Program-made: the position numbers and the translations under genes
NCBI GenBank assembly: GCA_036346405.1
Contig: CM070563.1
Span: forward strand, 18,209,022 to 18,273,021
Length of the DNA: 64,000 nucleotides
Origin: Phyllostachys edulis
Lineage: Eukaryota; Streptophyta; Magnoliopsida; Poales; Poaceae
Reading direction: 5' to 3'
Notes under the pieces: model-generated
Seen by the model: only the letters and a program-made list of their open reading frames with translations
The model's database searches: none
Told to the model about the DNA's origin: nothing
Shown: piece after piece, positions 48,961 through 59,329 of the stretch
Layout of the letters: each line of letters begins with the position of its first letter
Position numbering within the stretch: position 1 is the first letter of the stretch

Positions 48961-49104
48961 CTTTCTCTTAAAATAGGTGTGAGGCCGATGCCCTCTTGGG
49001 CCATGGGCCAAAAGGCCCACCACTAACCCCAGTTCCCACTAGATTGTAATTATCATTATTAATATTAATTCAATAATTACTCATTCATAATATAGGATAT
49101 TACA

Positions 49105-49845
49105 TTCTACCCCCCTTAAACAGAATTCGACCCCGAATTCTACTCACCGTACTACTCGAAAGAACAACCACAACTGAGAATTAACAACAGATAACACGTA
49201 CCCGACGCGAACAACTGTAGTTATAGCTCGCTCATGCGAGACTCGAACTCTCAAGTCGCTTCTCGCTTGCACGAATGCGTCCATGGCACCTCAACGATAC
49301 CAACGTCTTATGCCCCAAAACTCGTTCCAACCTCTCCAGTATACGTACCAGACGAGACTCGGACGTGAGGTCTTACTCGCTGGTCAACGGCTCTAACGAA
49401 ACCTCAAACCACGAAAGGGCATTTTTTTTACACCCCAAAAAGAATGGTCAAACTCAAAAGCGAAGATTCATCATGAAATTCCTTCCACTTTCCAAGTAGG
49501 CAGCTTACAAATAAACACCACATAAGCCAAAAGAGCAACCGCTCAAACACCAAATCAAATACTTCATTTCTTCTTTCTGAAGTGATAAGGACCATACAGG
49601 CCACCAATACGCCAAACTCAAATTACGAAAGATAATCGTCGGCGCCACAAAACTCAAACGAGAAATAAGAAAACTCTTCAATACCCTGAGGAAACATTCT
49701 TTTTCTCAGTTTCTCTTTCAGGAATAAAATTCCTCTCAAACCTTGGAATTCGGATTCATCACATACTACACGAGGTCACCTCTCTTAAACTAGCATCCTC
49801 AAAGATATGCTCAATCCAAAATACATCATCCACACCCTTTGTGTA
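49105..49845 (-). mobile_element. Truncated interior of the element left of the inverted junction
   Basis: Polypurine tract complement (ttctaccccccttaa) and chromodomain-tail relic, then family interior. It is the inverted counterpart of about 51505-52127: for instance 49790-49845 is the reverse complement of 51505-51560 with few changes. Confidence 0.7.
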
Positions 49846-49974
49846 GGATCGTTAATGGCAATCAGAGGGGGGTGAATGATTGTAGCGATTTGACCTCCAA
49901 TTCAAAACGTTGATCTGTGCATAGAGCTTCTCACGACCTCCTTGAGAAGTTCCTTGAGGACCTCTTCGAAGGTA
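49846..49974. other. Junction segment of the inverted pair
   Basis: About 130 bases with no counterpart in the other interiors. It includes gaggggggtgaatgattg, a phrase common near borders of plant LTR elements, and a small inverted pair gacctccttgagaag / cttgaggacctcttc. It separates the minus and plus interiors. Confidence 0.4.
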
Positions 49975-52127
49975 CTATTGCATAGTATGATCTTGTTAAG
50001 ATATTGGTTTCAACCTTGTGGCTCGTGTTTCTGTTAAAAAGCTTTAGAATGGGGTATTAGAGTTTGATGATTCTTGGCACTAATGTATGATTTGGATGCT
50101 ATAAAAAAAATTGTCAGAATGTGAGATTGATGTTAATACTTGTAGTAACTTGATCACCTACGATGATATTGCTTGAATGAGAATATTTCAAGTTTTGCTT
50201 TTCGTGTTATCCCGTAAATGAAAAATGTTTTGAGTTTTGTAGCCGAGATTATTTGGATTTCATGATTTATGTGGAAGTTGAACTGTTCCGAGCAGAACGA
50301 CGTGTCGAAGAATTTTATTGGTTCTTAAGTGGTTCTTGCGGTTTAATTGAAACGTGCCTACATTCTTTGTTCTTCTTCCGCACAAGCTTTGTCGAGTTTC
50401 ACTAGAAATGTTTTAATCTTATTGGTTGCTATTTGCTATTCCTTTTTGAGGGATGTGTGCCCTCATCTATGAACTTAACTTTCATTTTCCAAGTTTTCGC
50501 TATCAGGTTATTTCTTTTGGTTTCGTACTCGCTGTGAGGAGCAACGTTTTCCTGCGTGATGAAACTTGTCCTTGTTCGCCTCTTTCTTTTGAGAAAGGAT
50601 CAACCTTTTTGTGTTGCAAAGTTTTATAAAGCGTAAATTAGCAACTGTTGGTGGTGGTTAAGTAATTGTAGTGGTGAGATTTTTCTACCAAGCTATTGGG
50701 GGAGTAGTAGGAGATGAATTGGTCTTGATCTGTATCTCTTGGAGGAAATTTGATTCAAATGGCATGATTGTCGTTGAAGTGCAATTGATTGGTGTTGCGA
50801 CCAAGTAGAACCTATGGTAAAGTGTAGTCCCAGAACCTTAGTTATGTTGAAATGTTGGGATCATCGAAAGTATGAAAATCTTGATCAAGTTATAGAGTGT
50901 CGCGACTGGGTTGTTATTGTGAGGTTGGGTATGTGATTCTTGATGATGAGATTTAATGGGATCTGGATTACAAAGTAATTTAATTGTTGTGACAGTTAAG
51001 GGGATAGAAGGAAAGGTTGAGTTATTGTCAAGAATGACTCGGTCTGATTGAGTAACCCTCTGAGAGTTATAATCTTTGTAGAGGTAATCTGGTCGGGAGA
51101 ATGTTTCCATAATGATGTTAATGAGCGAGTATGATGGAATTGTGGGAATGTTAGAGACCTAATTTGATGATTTTTTTTATCTGTTATAAGGGAAGTTCAA
51201 TGTATAGGTCTTGGAGGTTAAATTTGAGCTTTGCATTTTAATGCTAGACCTTTGGTCGCCTAATGATTGTGTGTAGAAAAAAAAGATTAATAGTGTTTTC
51301 CCGTGCAGTGGAATGATCATTGACAGAACCCTTCTGATGTAGTACGTGAGCGTGTGTACTGAGGAATCTGAGACGTTATTCTTGAAAGTTGGAGATCGAT
51401 GTGATGCGTGAGATCTATTTTGAGGTGCATTGGGAGCCACTTGTCGAATTAATGTCGTCAGTAGAAGGAGTTGTCTAGAGTGTTTCAGTGGGATCAGTAG
51501 AGCCTTTCCACGAAGGTGTGGATGATGTATTTTGGATTGAGCATAATTTTGAGGATGCTAATTTAAGAGATTTGAACTCTTGTAGTGTGTGATGAATTCG
51601 AATTCCAAGGTTTGAGAGGAATTTTATTGCTAAAAGAGAAATTGAGAAAAAGAATGTTTTCTCGGGTAGTGAAGAGTTTTCTTGATTCTCGTTTGAGCTT
51701 TGTGTTGTTGACGGGTGTCTTTCGCATTTTGAGTTTGCTTTATGTTGGCTTGATGGTTCTTTCCGGTTCAGGAAAATAAAAGAAGTATTTGATTTGGACT
51801 TTCGATCGACTTCTCTTTTGGTGTACGTGGAGTTTATTTACAAGCTGCCTAATTGGAAAGTGGAAAAGTGTTCGTGATGAATCTTCGTTTTTGAGTTTGA
51901 CCTTTTTTGGGGGGGGGGCATAAGACGTCGGTATCCGTTGAGGTGCCTTGGGCACACCCGTGTGGAGCGTGAAGTGACATGGGAGTTGGAGTCTCGCATG
52001 CGCGAGCCATTTCCGGGTGTGTTCACATCCGGAACATGTTAATTGTTGTTTCATTTCCGTGGCAATTGTTCTTGTGTTCTTTTCGACGGTTAGAATTCGG
52101 GGTCAAATTCTGTTAAGGGGGGTAGAA
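49975..52127 (+). mobile_element. Plus-strand interior, non-coding, with chromodomain relic
   Basis: Runs parallel, in reverse, to the element A interior from about 22405 down to 19710. Near 51950-52020 it reads EREVTWELESRMRE, a chromodomain end. The polypurine tract TTAAGGGGGGTAGAA lies directly before the LTR at 52128. No gag or pol motifs. Confidence 0.65.
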
Positions 52128-52554
52128 TGTAATACCCTGTATAATTAAGATAGAAAGAGAATAATCTAATAGAAAAGGTTAAGAGGAGGAAGTGGGCTGC
52201 TAGCCTAGGGCCCAATCTGAGTTCATCATAGACTCGGCAAGAGGAGGCCTGTGTACCTAGCACATAAAAGGAGAAGAGGGAAGGCAGCCAGCCCTAGCTC
52301 CCTTCCCTGCTGCTCCCAAAAACCCTATGCGCCCTGCTGATTCCCCAAGCCGCCGCCTACCCATTCTATTCCTTCTCCAAGCGCTACCCCCTCCAGAAGG
52401 TGGCATCGTTCCCCTTGGCGCCGCCTCCCCTCCATGGCGCCTTTCCCTCTAGCGCCGCCGGCCTAGGGCCCGGCTCTGCTCCTCCTCCCCTTCACTAGCC
52501 GTCGCCACTCCTGGTCGCCGCCCCACCTCCCCTCTCCTAGAGTTTCCTCTCCAC

Positions 52555-52850
52555 CATGGCTTGCTCCCGGCTGTGCCGCGCGGCTTCCTTGCCGACCGCC
52601 GTCTCGGACATTCGTGGCGGTTGCCTCGGCCGCCGCTTCATTCGGTGACGGCGCGACCACTCCCGGTGCGGTGTTGGGGTCCGACGCCTCCGCGGCCAAA
52701 GCCGGCTACTCCGGGCTCGTGGTCGGGCCCAACGGCGCCATTGCCCCCACGGCCAAGTCCACCGCGGTCAAGACCACCGTCGAGAGGGTGATCTTTGATT
52801 TCCGATTCCTGGCACTTCTCACGGTCGCCGGGATCCTCCAAGATGGTGGT
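52555..52850 (+). pseudogene. Captured fragment of a UPF0114-like chloroplast protein gene
   Basis: From the ATG at 52556 (ACSRLCRAASL, transit-peptide-like) the reading shifts frame near 52610 and then gives SGLVVGPNGAIAPTAKS and TVERVIFDFRFLALLTVAG. The last block matches the first membrane segment of plant UPF0114 (YqhA-like) membrane proteins as I remember the family. The match ends near 52840, at what would be an exon border. The following 300 bases have no recognisable domain. Sense is that of the LTR. A small membrane protein of unknown role in plastids is the likely source. Confidence 0.5.
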
Positions 52851-53169
52851 GGAGCTGCGGGGACGTGTTCGGGCGGCTGGGCGCGTCGGCTTGCCTCCGA
52901 GCGGGGCTGCTTGCTGTGTGCATGCTAGAGCGTGAAGGTCGGGCGTTGCCGCGTGCGTATGGTGTAGCCGCCTGGGTGATGTCCAGCACGGGGTGGATTG
53001 GGGGTCAACCGGAGCGTGGTTGCCTAGGAGTTGCCGCGCGCGTGTGCAGGGATCGCTGCCGCGTGGTTTTCCGCCCGACCGCCTACCAAGTGTTTGATGT
53101 CCAGTGCACCGGCCAAGAAAATAATTGTGCCGGTAGTGGGAAATTTGGAGGATCTGGTTTTTCGTCATG

Positions 53170-53322
53170 GTAACGAATTGGTTTTCGTCTCTATTGTTGA
53201 TTCAGTTAGTAGTGCTGAAGTTTTGGTGGTGTAGTGATTTGTTGCTTTCCTAATTAATCTCGTTCGCTTATCTATCTGATTGAGTGAATGTCTGCCCATC
53301 ATGTGTTTGATGAAATGTGTAG
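53170..53322 (+). other. Possible intron between captured segments
   Basis: Donor G|GTAACG at 53170, in the same context as the donors of LTRs F and G, and acceptor gaaatgtgtAG ending at 53322. It lies between the UPF0114-like and ACBP-like fragments, so a chimeric spliced transcript is conceivable. Confidence 0.4.
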
Positions 53323-53615
53323 GCCAAGGGCTCAAGGCACACTATTGTTTTTGCTGGTTCTCTTATGCCAGAAGATGAAGTTAGAGCAGACATGGAGTTT
53401 GGGGAGTGGGAATTGAGAGAAGTGAGGTGGAAAAGAGGTTTGGTGCAACAGCAGCATTTGCAAGTAGCGATGCTAGGGCGGCTGCTCTGTCAAAGCTCGA
53501 TACTGATGTGCGGCTGCAGCTGTAGGGACTCCTCAAGGTTGCCCTTGATGGTCCCTGTTATGACTCTACACAGCCACTTACACTGAGGCCTTCATCTCAT
53601 GCAAAATGGTGGTGA
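53323..53615 (+). pseudogene. Captured fragment of an acyl-CoA-binding protein gene
   Basis: In one frame (about 53420-53615) it reads SEVEKRFGATAAFASSDA, LDTDVRLQL, stop, GLLKVALDGPC, QPLTLRPSSHAKWW. This follows the start of the acyl-CoA-binding domain of plant ACBPs, which normally has DVQLQLYGL, a GPC block, then ARAKW; the preceding acidic stretch with ExEKRFGAAAAF fits the ankyrin-repeat class. Tyr of QLY is replaced by a stop codon. The domain is cut after AKWW and LTR sequence resumes by about 53660. Sense is that of the LTR. Not functional as read. Confidence 0.6.
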
Positions 53616-54102
53616 GGAACTTCGGTGCTAGAGTCTCCCGCCTTGTCTTCTATCTCACGGTTGAGGCAAGTGCAATTGCAAGTATCATTAATGAGTTGTT
53701 ATATTACATAATTGATGATTGCCATAGCTGATTGATGATGCTTACTGCTTGATAATGTTGATGGGCTTAAGTGCCATAGTTTATTGACGATGCTTACTTC
53801 TTGGTATTGATTAGCCTAAGTGCCATAGTTTACTGATGATGCTTACTACTTGGAAAGGTTTACATGATGCTACAAGCTAATGGTTACATGATGATGCGTA
53901 CATGATAATGTTTATATGGTGATGCTTACATGATAATGGTTACATGTTGATGGCAATAATGATGGGACAAGGTGAGCAATGAGACTACCTTGCTAATGAT
54001 GATAATGATGAATCATGATAATGACATCGGGGCATGTGCATTCTCGCATCATGGCATTGGATCCTCGTGCCTTGAGGGCACAGCCTTGATTATATATTGG
54101 AT

Positions 54103-54189
54103 CCCGTCATGCATTAGACGGGCTGGTCCCCACATTCGTGGAAAGTCATGTAACTAATCCGGTGAGGTCGGTGAGAAAGTTACATGACT
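54103..54189. repeat. Hairpins in LTR C'
   Basis: CCCGTC/GACGGG (54103-54122) and AGTCATGTAACT/AGTTACATGACT (54144-54155 with 54178-54189, perfect 12-bp stem, 22-base loop). LTR C has the 12-bp stem in inverse orientation near 46700-46755 with one wobble-type change. Confidence 0.8.
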
Positions 54190-55062
54190 TGGAGTGTGGG
54201 CTTTGGATCCCTGTGCCTAGAGGGTACAGGCATAGAGTATGTATCGACGGATACACCACTCGGCATTACCGGTAATTGCTAAAATGTGAAGAATGTGCAT
54301 TCATGATATGTCATTGCATTCTTGCATAAGATATGGATTTGTGGTATATAATGTTGTGTTTAGGATGGGATTGTTTGTTCCCTCTGACTGCTTATGAGGC
54401 TACCATAAGAGATGGGTCTGTGGTATGTAATGTTGTTATTTATGATGGAATTGTTTATTCCCTTTGACTTCTTATGATGCTATTGTTTGATTTACTATTG
54501 CACCTTGCTGAGTCGTGGACTCACACTTGCTGTGTTGTGCTTGCTAGGTACCTCTCGAGGCAGCGACACGCATGGGAAGGGGTAGACTTGGTGCACGTCA
54601 CATAATCACTAACCGCAACGAATAATCAAACCCAATTATCTACAATTCGTATTCTTGTTAATTAATTTAGTTTCGATTCTATGACCACCCTTCGTGGTGG
54701 ATGTTTTGTTTGTGATCATGGATGATCCCTTTTATGTTCTCATTCATTCGTTGATTGAGTTCATTTAACCCTCGTAGATATGCTGATCATTGATGCATTA
54801 GTTGATTAGCACACCCTGGATGTCTTTTGATGATTCGTTAAATCGGATGATTTGATTGTTGAATGATGCTATATTAAACTATTTGAACCTCCGGTATAGC
54901 CATCTATACAAAGGAGGTTCTGCCGGATTTTAGGGAAATGTCTTAGTTCTATTTGGTTAAAATATTATTATTGTTTGAAAAATGGTTGAAATCATTCTGT
55001 AATGTTGTTGTATGTTAGTCTTTTAGGTAACATCTTGGCTTCCACATAGTCATGGTGTTACA

Positions 55063-55215
55063 ATAATGATGTTATTCATGATGGGGTTGTTTAATCTCTT
55101 TGACTACTTATGATGCTATCATAAAAGATGGATTTGTGGTATATAATGTTGTTATTCATGATGGGGTTGCTTATTCCCTTTGACTACTTATGATGCTACT
55201 TTGATTTACTAAACT
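55063..55215 (+). repeat. Extra LTR C' fragment
   Basis: Repeats the phrase of 54340-54500 (gttattcatgatggggttg, tgactacttatgatgct) right after the LTR end. It may be the rest of an older LTR of the same family into which the element jumped. Confidence 0.6.
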
Positions 55216-56950
55216 CCATCTAAGTAAGAGGCCTTGCCTGAACTAGAGCCCTGACGATTATGTGTGCTTCTCCTCTACGAGCACTGCATGATGATCGGTT
55301 CTCTAAACAGTCCAAGACTACACTTAGTGAGTCAAAAGGGAATTCATTACAGCGAGTATGAGATCATGTTGGCTCCTAAGATCAGTGACCAACACGCCCA
55401 TACTCTCATTCAACGTCATACAAAGTCATGCAACATTCATACATAGATAATCCAAAAGACATACATCGATATAGTGAAGTCTACAACTATTACATAATGG
55501 TCGACCGGCCAAATTCAAATAAGACAATAAGTAGTAGGGGAAACAAAGTAATTAAACAAAAAGTTCAAAAAGGTATGCCCATAACTCATCGGCAACCGAC
55601 TGGGAGTTAAATAAGAGCAATACTCGACAGTGTCGCCTAAATCGCCACTAACGAGCTCATCGAGCTCAAAGTCTTCTTCACCTGAATCGTTGTAGCCAGG
55701 TTAAGTACAAAATTGTACTCGCAAGTCTTAAACAAAGAAAAAATTAGTTATGCATAATGGGCATTCAAAGGATAGCATTAGTAGCTTTAGTTTTGCGAAA
55801 AACGCAACAATTTTCAACCTACACATACAAGTTTATCAATTGCCAGTTTAAAAACAGATTTGAAGTACAAGTAAATCATGTGATAAAGTAATACATTGAT
55901 AAACAAATGAATCAAACAAAAACTAAAGTGGCTGCTTACTTTGATACATAAACATGCACGAACACCCGTTCATGCCGAATACCAAGTTGTACCCACAATT
56001 TTTAATTCAAAGTCTAACAAAAGTAACTCCCAAGCTCAAGCGATCGTCTATAACCACGGACACGGCTATCTAAATAGATTTATCTCTACAGAGGTGTACT
56101 ACTTTACCCACACGACTCGACTAGCCCGTAAGCCTCCGGATGCCTCCGAATAATGACACACTTCCTTAGGTATGCCGGCTGGGGAAATCGAGATTCGGTA
56201 CTTTTCGGTAAGAAAGTGGTATTGAGCTAGGTCCCCCTTGTGATATGAACCCCTAACTTAGTACAAATGACTGATAGCATTTGCTAGGAGGGCTCGCAAG
56301 TTATGTTGGATATACCGATGTAATGTAAATAAAGAAAAATGGTGCTCCCATGCACACTATAAAAAACTACATCGGCTCCTACGAACAAATGATCGAAAAC
56401 AAATGTCCTCACACCACCTGGAACCCAACTCAATCAAAACATTCCCCCTAGTTGACCAAGCAGCTCCCAACCCGCGTGTGGAAGCACAAGTTTTACTTGA
56501 ATTAACGACGTTACCAAAGTTCGGTCCTTGTTGGTCCAAACAAGTCAACCACATACCCGATCTTGTGCACGAAGACACACTCACTAGCAACCACTTGTCC
56601 ATACCCCAAAATGCTTTTAAAATGACAAAGTTTAACTCATAAAATAGATACAAAGATCTGGAATAAAAAGAAGATAAGCAAGTTTGTGTCTGCCCTAATT
56701 GTCGGGTTTTACCGACAATCAGTCTACCATATCTAGACTTGCATGGCTAAGCAATTCCGTACAATATATTTCACACAACTTAACTTAAGCATGTTGATAC
56801 TAGAATAATTCAAGCATAACCTTAATGAATAGGATATAACTAACTACACATCACAAAAATAGTGACATAGCAAAATTGTCATTGCACTAACTTATCAAAA
56901 ACTGGGATCAATATGATACAAAATAAATTTCAAATGATGCTTGTCTTGCT
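55216..56950 (-). repeat. Gypsy LTR D, left part (minus orientation)
   Basis: Reverse complement of the CACTA-nested copy 16560-17035 is found at 56945-56478. Further left, an inverse version of aatagccgtgtccgcggtta occurs at 56048. It breaks off after gatgcttg near 56945, where the MULE starts. The left end of the LTR is not sharply defined. Confidence 0.6.
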
Positions 56951-57039
56951 GGTAGTTATGAAGGTTTGAAGTTTGCGGCGGCTTCGGTTGCGGCATGTTG
57001 GTGAAAGAGGACCCTGAGGGTCAGGTTACTGAAGAGTTC

Positions 57040-58900
57040 AGAGAATGTTGCTTGTGATGAGCCCGGCGCGCTACATATAGGAGAGGAAGATCGGGCACCA
57101 CATGATGAGCCTCTGATGCAGCCGATGAAGGAGAGCATAGGGATTACATATTGCATCAAATGGAAAGCGATGACCGGATGGCCTTGGTGAAGAGGGCGCT
57201 TGCCACGGAGGTTCTGGTTGCACTCAATGTTTCTGCGATAAGACATCCTTGCGAGGATGCCATTAAGCATGTCTATCGCGGCAGACGCTTTCATCAACAT
57301 CTAGCCAAGAGCAAGATAACCGTCAAATCGCGACGCAATCCGGTTGTCCTTGGCGAGTGCACGCAAGATAGACTATGAGACTCACGGATTGTCTCGAAGG
57401 TGGAGCCGCTTTTCGTGCATGCTCAAGCAGTTGTTTTGTGCGGAACATCGTGAACATAACGTTCATAGCTAATTTGATGTATGGAGAGATAGTGGAGAAG
57501 AAGGATATGGAGGCGGGCACATTATGGTGGCTATTGAGAAGAAATTCAAGTACAAGATCAGCTATGGGAAGGCGTGGCGTGCGAAGCGTATATATATGGA
57601 AAGACGGTTTGGATCTTTTGAGCGTGCGACGACAACCTTCCTCAGATGCTTGAGTCTTTGCGGGAAGAAACCGAACACGTACATTCTTTGTGAAGGACAT
57701 GCCATCTAAAATTCCGCGAGGTTTTTTAGTAATGCATAGAGCCTTCGTAGCCTTGATCCCCGATCGAGGCTTTTAGGCATATGCTGCCGTGATCTCGCTT
57801 GACGGACTTTTTGGCTACAAGGCGGATCTTACCGCCATAGGCGTTGATTTGCAACAATCAAATTCGCCATTAGCCATCGACGGTTTCGAAGGTGAGAATT
57901 TTCACAAATGGTTGTGGTTCCTTCAACATCCGAGGGTGGGAGTTGTTGGAGCTAAATCTGGTGTGTGCGTGATTCATGATCGCACGCCGGGATCTTTGAA
58001 AGGCCATAAAAAACTTCAGGAAGACCGGAGAGAGCCGCCTTTGGCGGATATGACGAAAGATGGTGTATTACGCCATTTGGGGCCAACTTCTTCAAGAAGT
58101 TCGAAGCAACCCTTGGTGAAGCTATTCAAGGCGGCTATCTGAGTAACCAGCGGCATAAATTTGGCGCTTATGGTATTTCTTTGAGACGAACACACTGAGA
58201 AACACGTGGACCACGAGGAACCAAGCGGTCTGGGCGAATCCCCGGGTCCGAGGCGAGGACCTCGAGGAACATCGAGTGCTTCTCCCATCGGATCGAGGCA
58301 CCGACCATTGGACAAGTGGTCTTCTGGCATGAACCGCGACGGGGCAGGTGCATATATGACCACTAACCTTGCGGAGGTGTACAAGCCGGGTTCTTAGGGG
58401 CCTGCTCGTTCTCGGCCCTAAATGCGCCATCGTGGAAGGTGTTACGCACGCGCACAATCGGGTATTCGAGGAGAGGCATGCAAATGCCGCGACTTCATCT
58501 CAAACCCTCAAACACCGTATTGCTCGAAGATTACGGCATACAACCGCAGAAGGGCGATGCGCACGGTGCGTGATGGGCAATATAGAGCATCGTTTGGCGT
58601 GCTCTTGCGGGATAGAGCGGATTTGGGACGCTCGTTCTCTTATCACCCACGAGGTATGCCTTGGAGATCATGTCAGCGAGCCTGGCCACATCGTGCAACA
58701 AACTCAAGTTCTTACACAAGCCATGCTCTCATGTGCTCGCCAGATGATCGGAATGTCGCGTATGGACCCTTTGAACTTTGTGTCCAGTATTTCTTGAAGG
58801 AGAGTGGTGCTGCGGTGGTGGCGAGCTTAGGGGCTTCGGGGTTGTGGGTAACCGCCACCTTATTGCAAATAGGATCCGGATTCGGATATTGACATCTTTG
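57040..58900 (+). pseudogene. MULE transposase (MuDR/Jittery type), many frameshifts
   Basis: Blocks in order, spread over three frames: KITVKSR (about 57300); YKISYGKAWRAKR, FGSFERA (57550-57640); ISLDGLFGYKADLTAIGVD (57790-57850), FEGENFHKWLWFLQH and GVCVIHDRTPGSLKG (57885-58005), the MULE catalytic core with the first Asp in LDG and a further Asp in IHDR; LQEDRREPP; NRDGAGAYMTTNLAEVY (about 58330-58380); EERHANAATSSQT (58470-58510); and a relic near the usual SWIM zinc finger position (58600-58800). At least six frameshifts and several stops. Role in the intact family: excision and insertion of the element. Confidence 0.8.
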
Positions 58901-59329
58901 AAGGGCAACAAAGAGTCGTCGGCAGAGTCGTCGTATTCTGAATGATATGGGCGGAAGCACAAGGTTGGGTACCGCAGCTGCGAACGCTATGACGGCTACC
59001 CACCACCCGACGATGCAAGGCACCGGTGGGGGTAGGCATTTGCTATGGAAGGATGTCAAGACTTTCGGTGTGAAAGTGGGACCTAAATAGCAAATCGCAT
59101 GCACATTGTCATTTGTACTTTGTATTGTTTATGTAGTACATTACGGTACTACCCAATTTTCATTTGATGTGCGTGTCTTAGTAAGACATGTATCGTATGT
59201 TGCACGTAATGTTTATTTAAGTGTTGTCTTCGCTGTACTCTTTTGATTTTGTTTGTTTGCAAGTTAAATTTACTCATTCGTTACACTCGATGTTTTATTT
59301 CCGTGTTGCTAACTTAAAGTTGTTTTGCG

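Larger units (their letters stand above)
27907..49104 (-). mobile_element. Composite LTR element B/C with nested element E
   Basis: Left LTR 27907-29916 plus 38412-38567, interior 38568-42523, an intruding LTR block 42524-45196, interior piece 45197-45729 with primer site, and right LTR 45730-49104. Same superfamily as element A but diverged. The left and right LTRs share blocks (gaggttc, gtatagat/gtatagtt) but differ in length (about 2.17 against 3.37 kb) because the right one carries captured sequence. Duplicated interior material at 42280-42523 and 45197-45430 shows that this is a recombinant or a double insertion, not one simple element. Confidence 0.6.
45730..49104 (-). repeat. LTR C with captured sequence
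   Basis: Starts TGTAACACCCTAG and ends GATATTACA. It has interior sequence on both sides: primer site on the left, polypurine tract on the right. The left half resembles LTR B; the segment about 47270-48960 does not and carries a gene fragment. A hairpin GGGTATC/GATACCC lies at 46634-46651. Tandem catcatgtaaacatc-like simple repeats occur at 46970-47150. Confidence 0.7.
52128..55062 (+). repeat. LTR C', plus orientation, with captured sequences
   Basis: Starts TGTAATACCC and ends GGTGTTACA. It is the reverse counterpart of LTR C, but the GC-rich middle (about 52310-53640) differs completely and holds other gene fragments. Its 3' half contains the hairpin zone (54103-54189), imperfect gatgatgcttacatgataatg repeats (53750-53960) and the conserved end. 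Confidence 0.75.
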
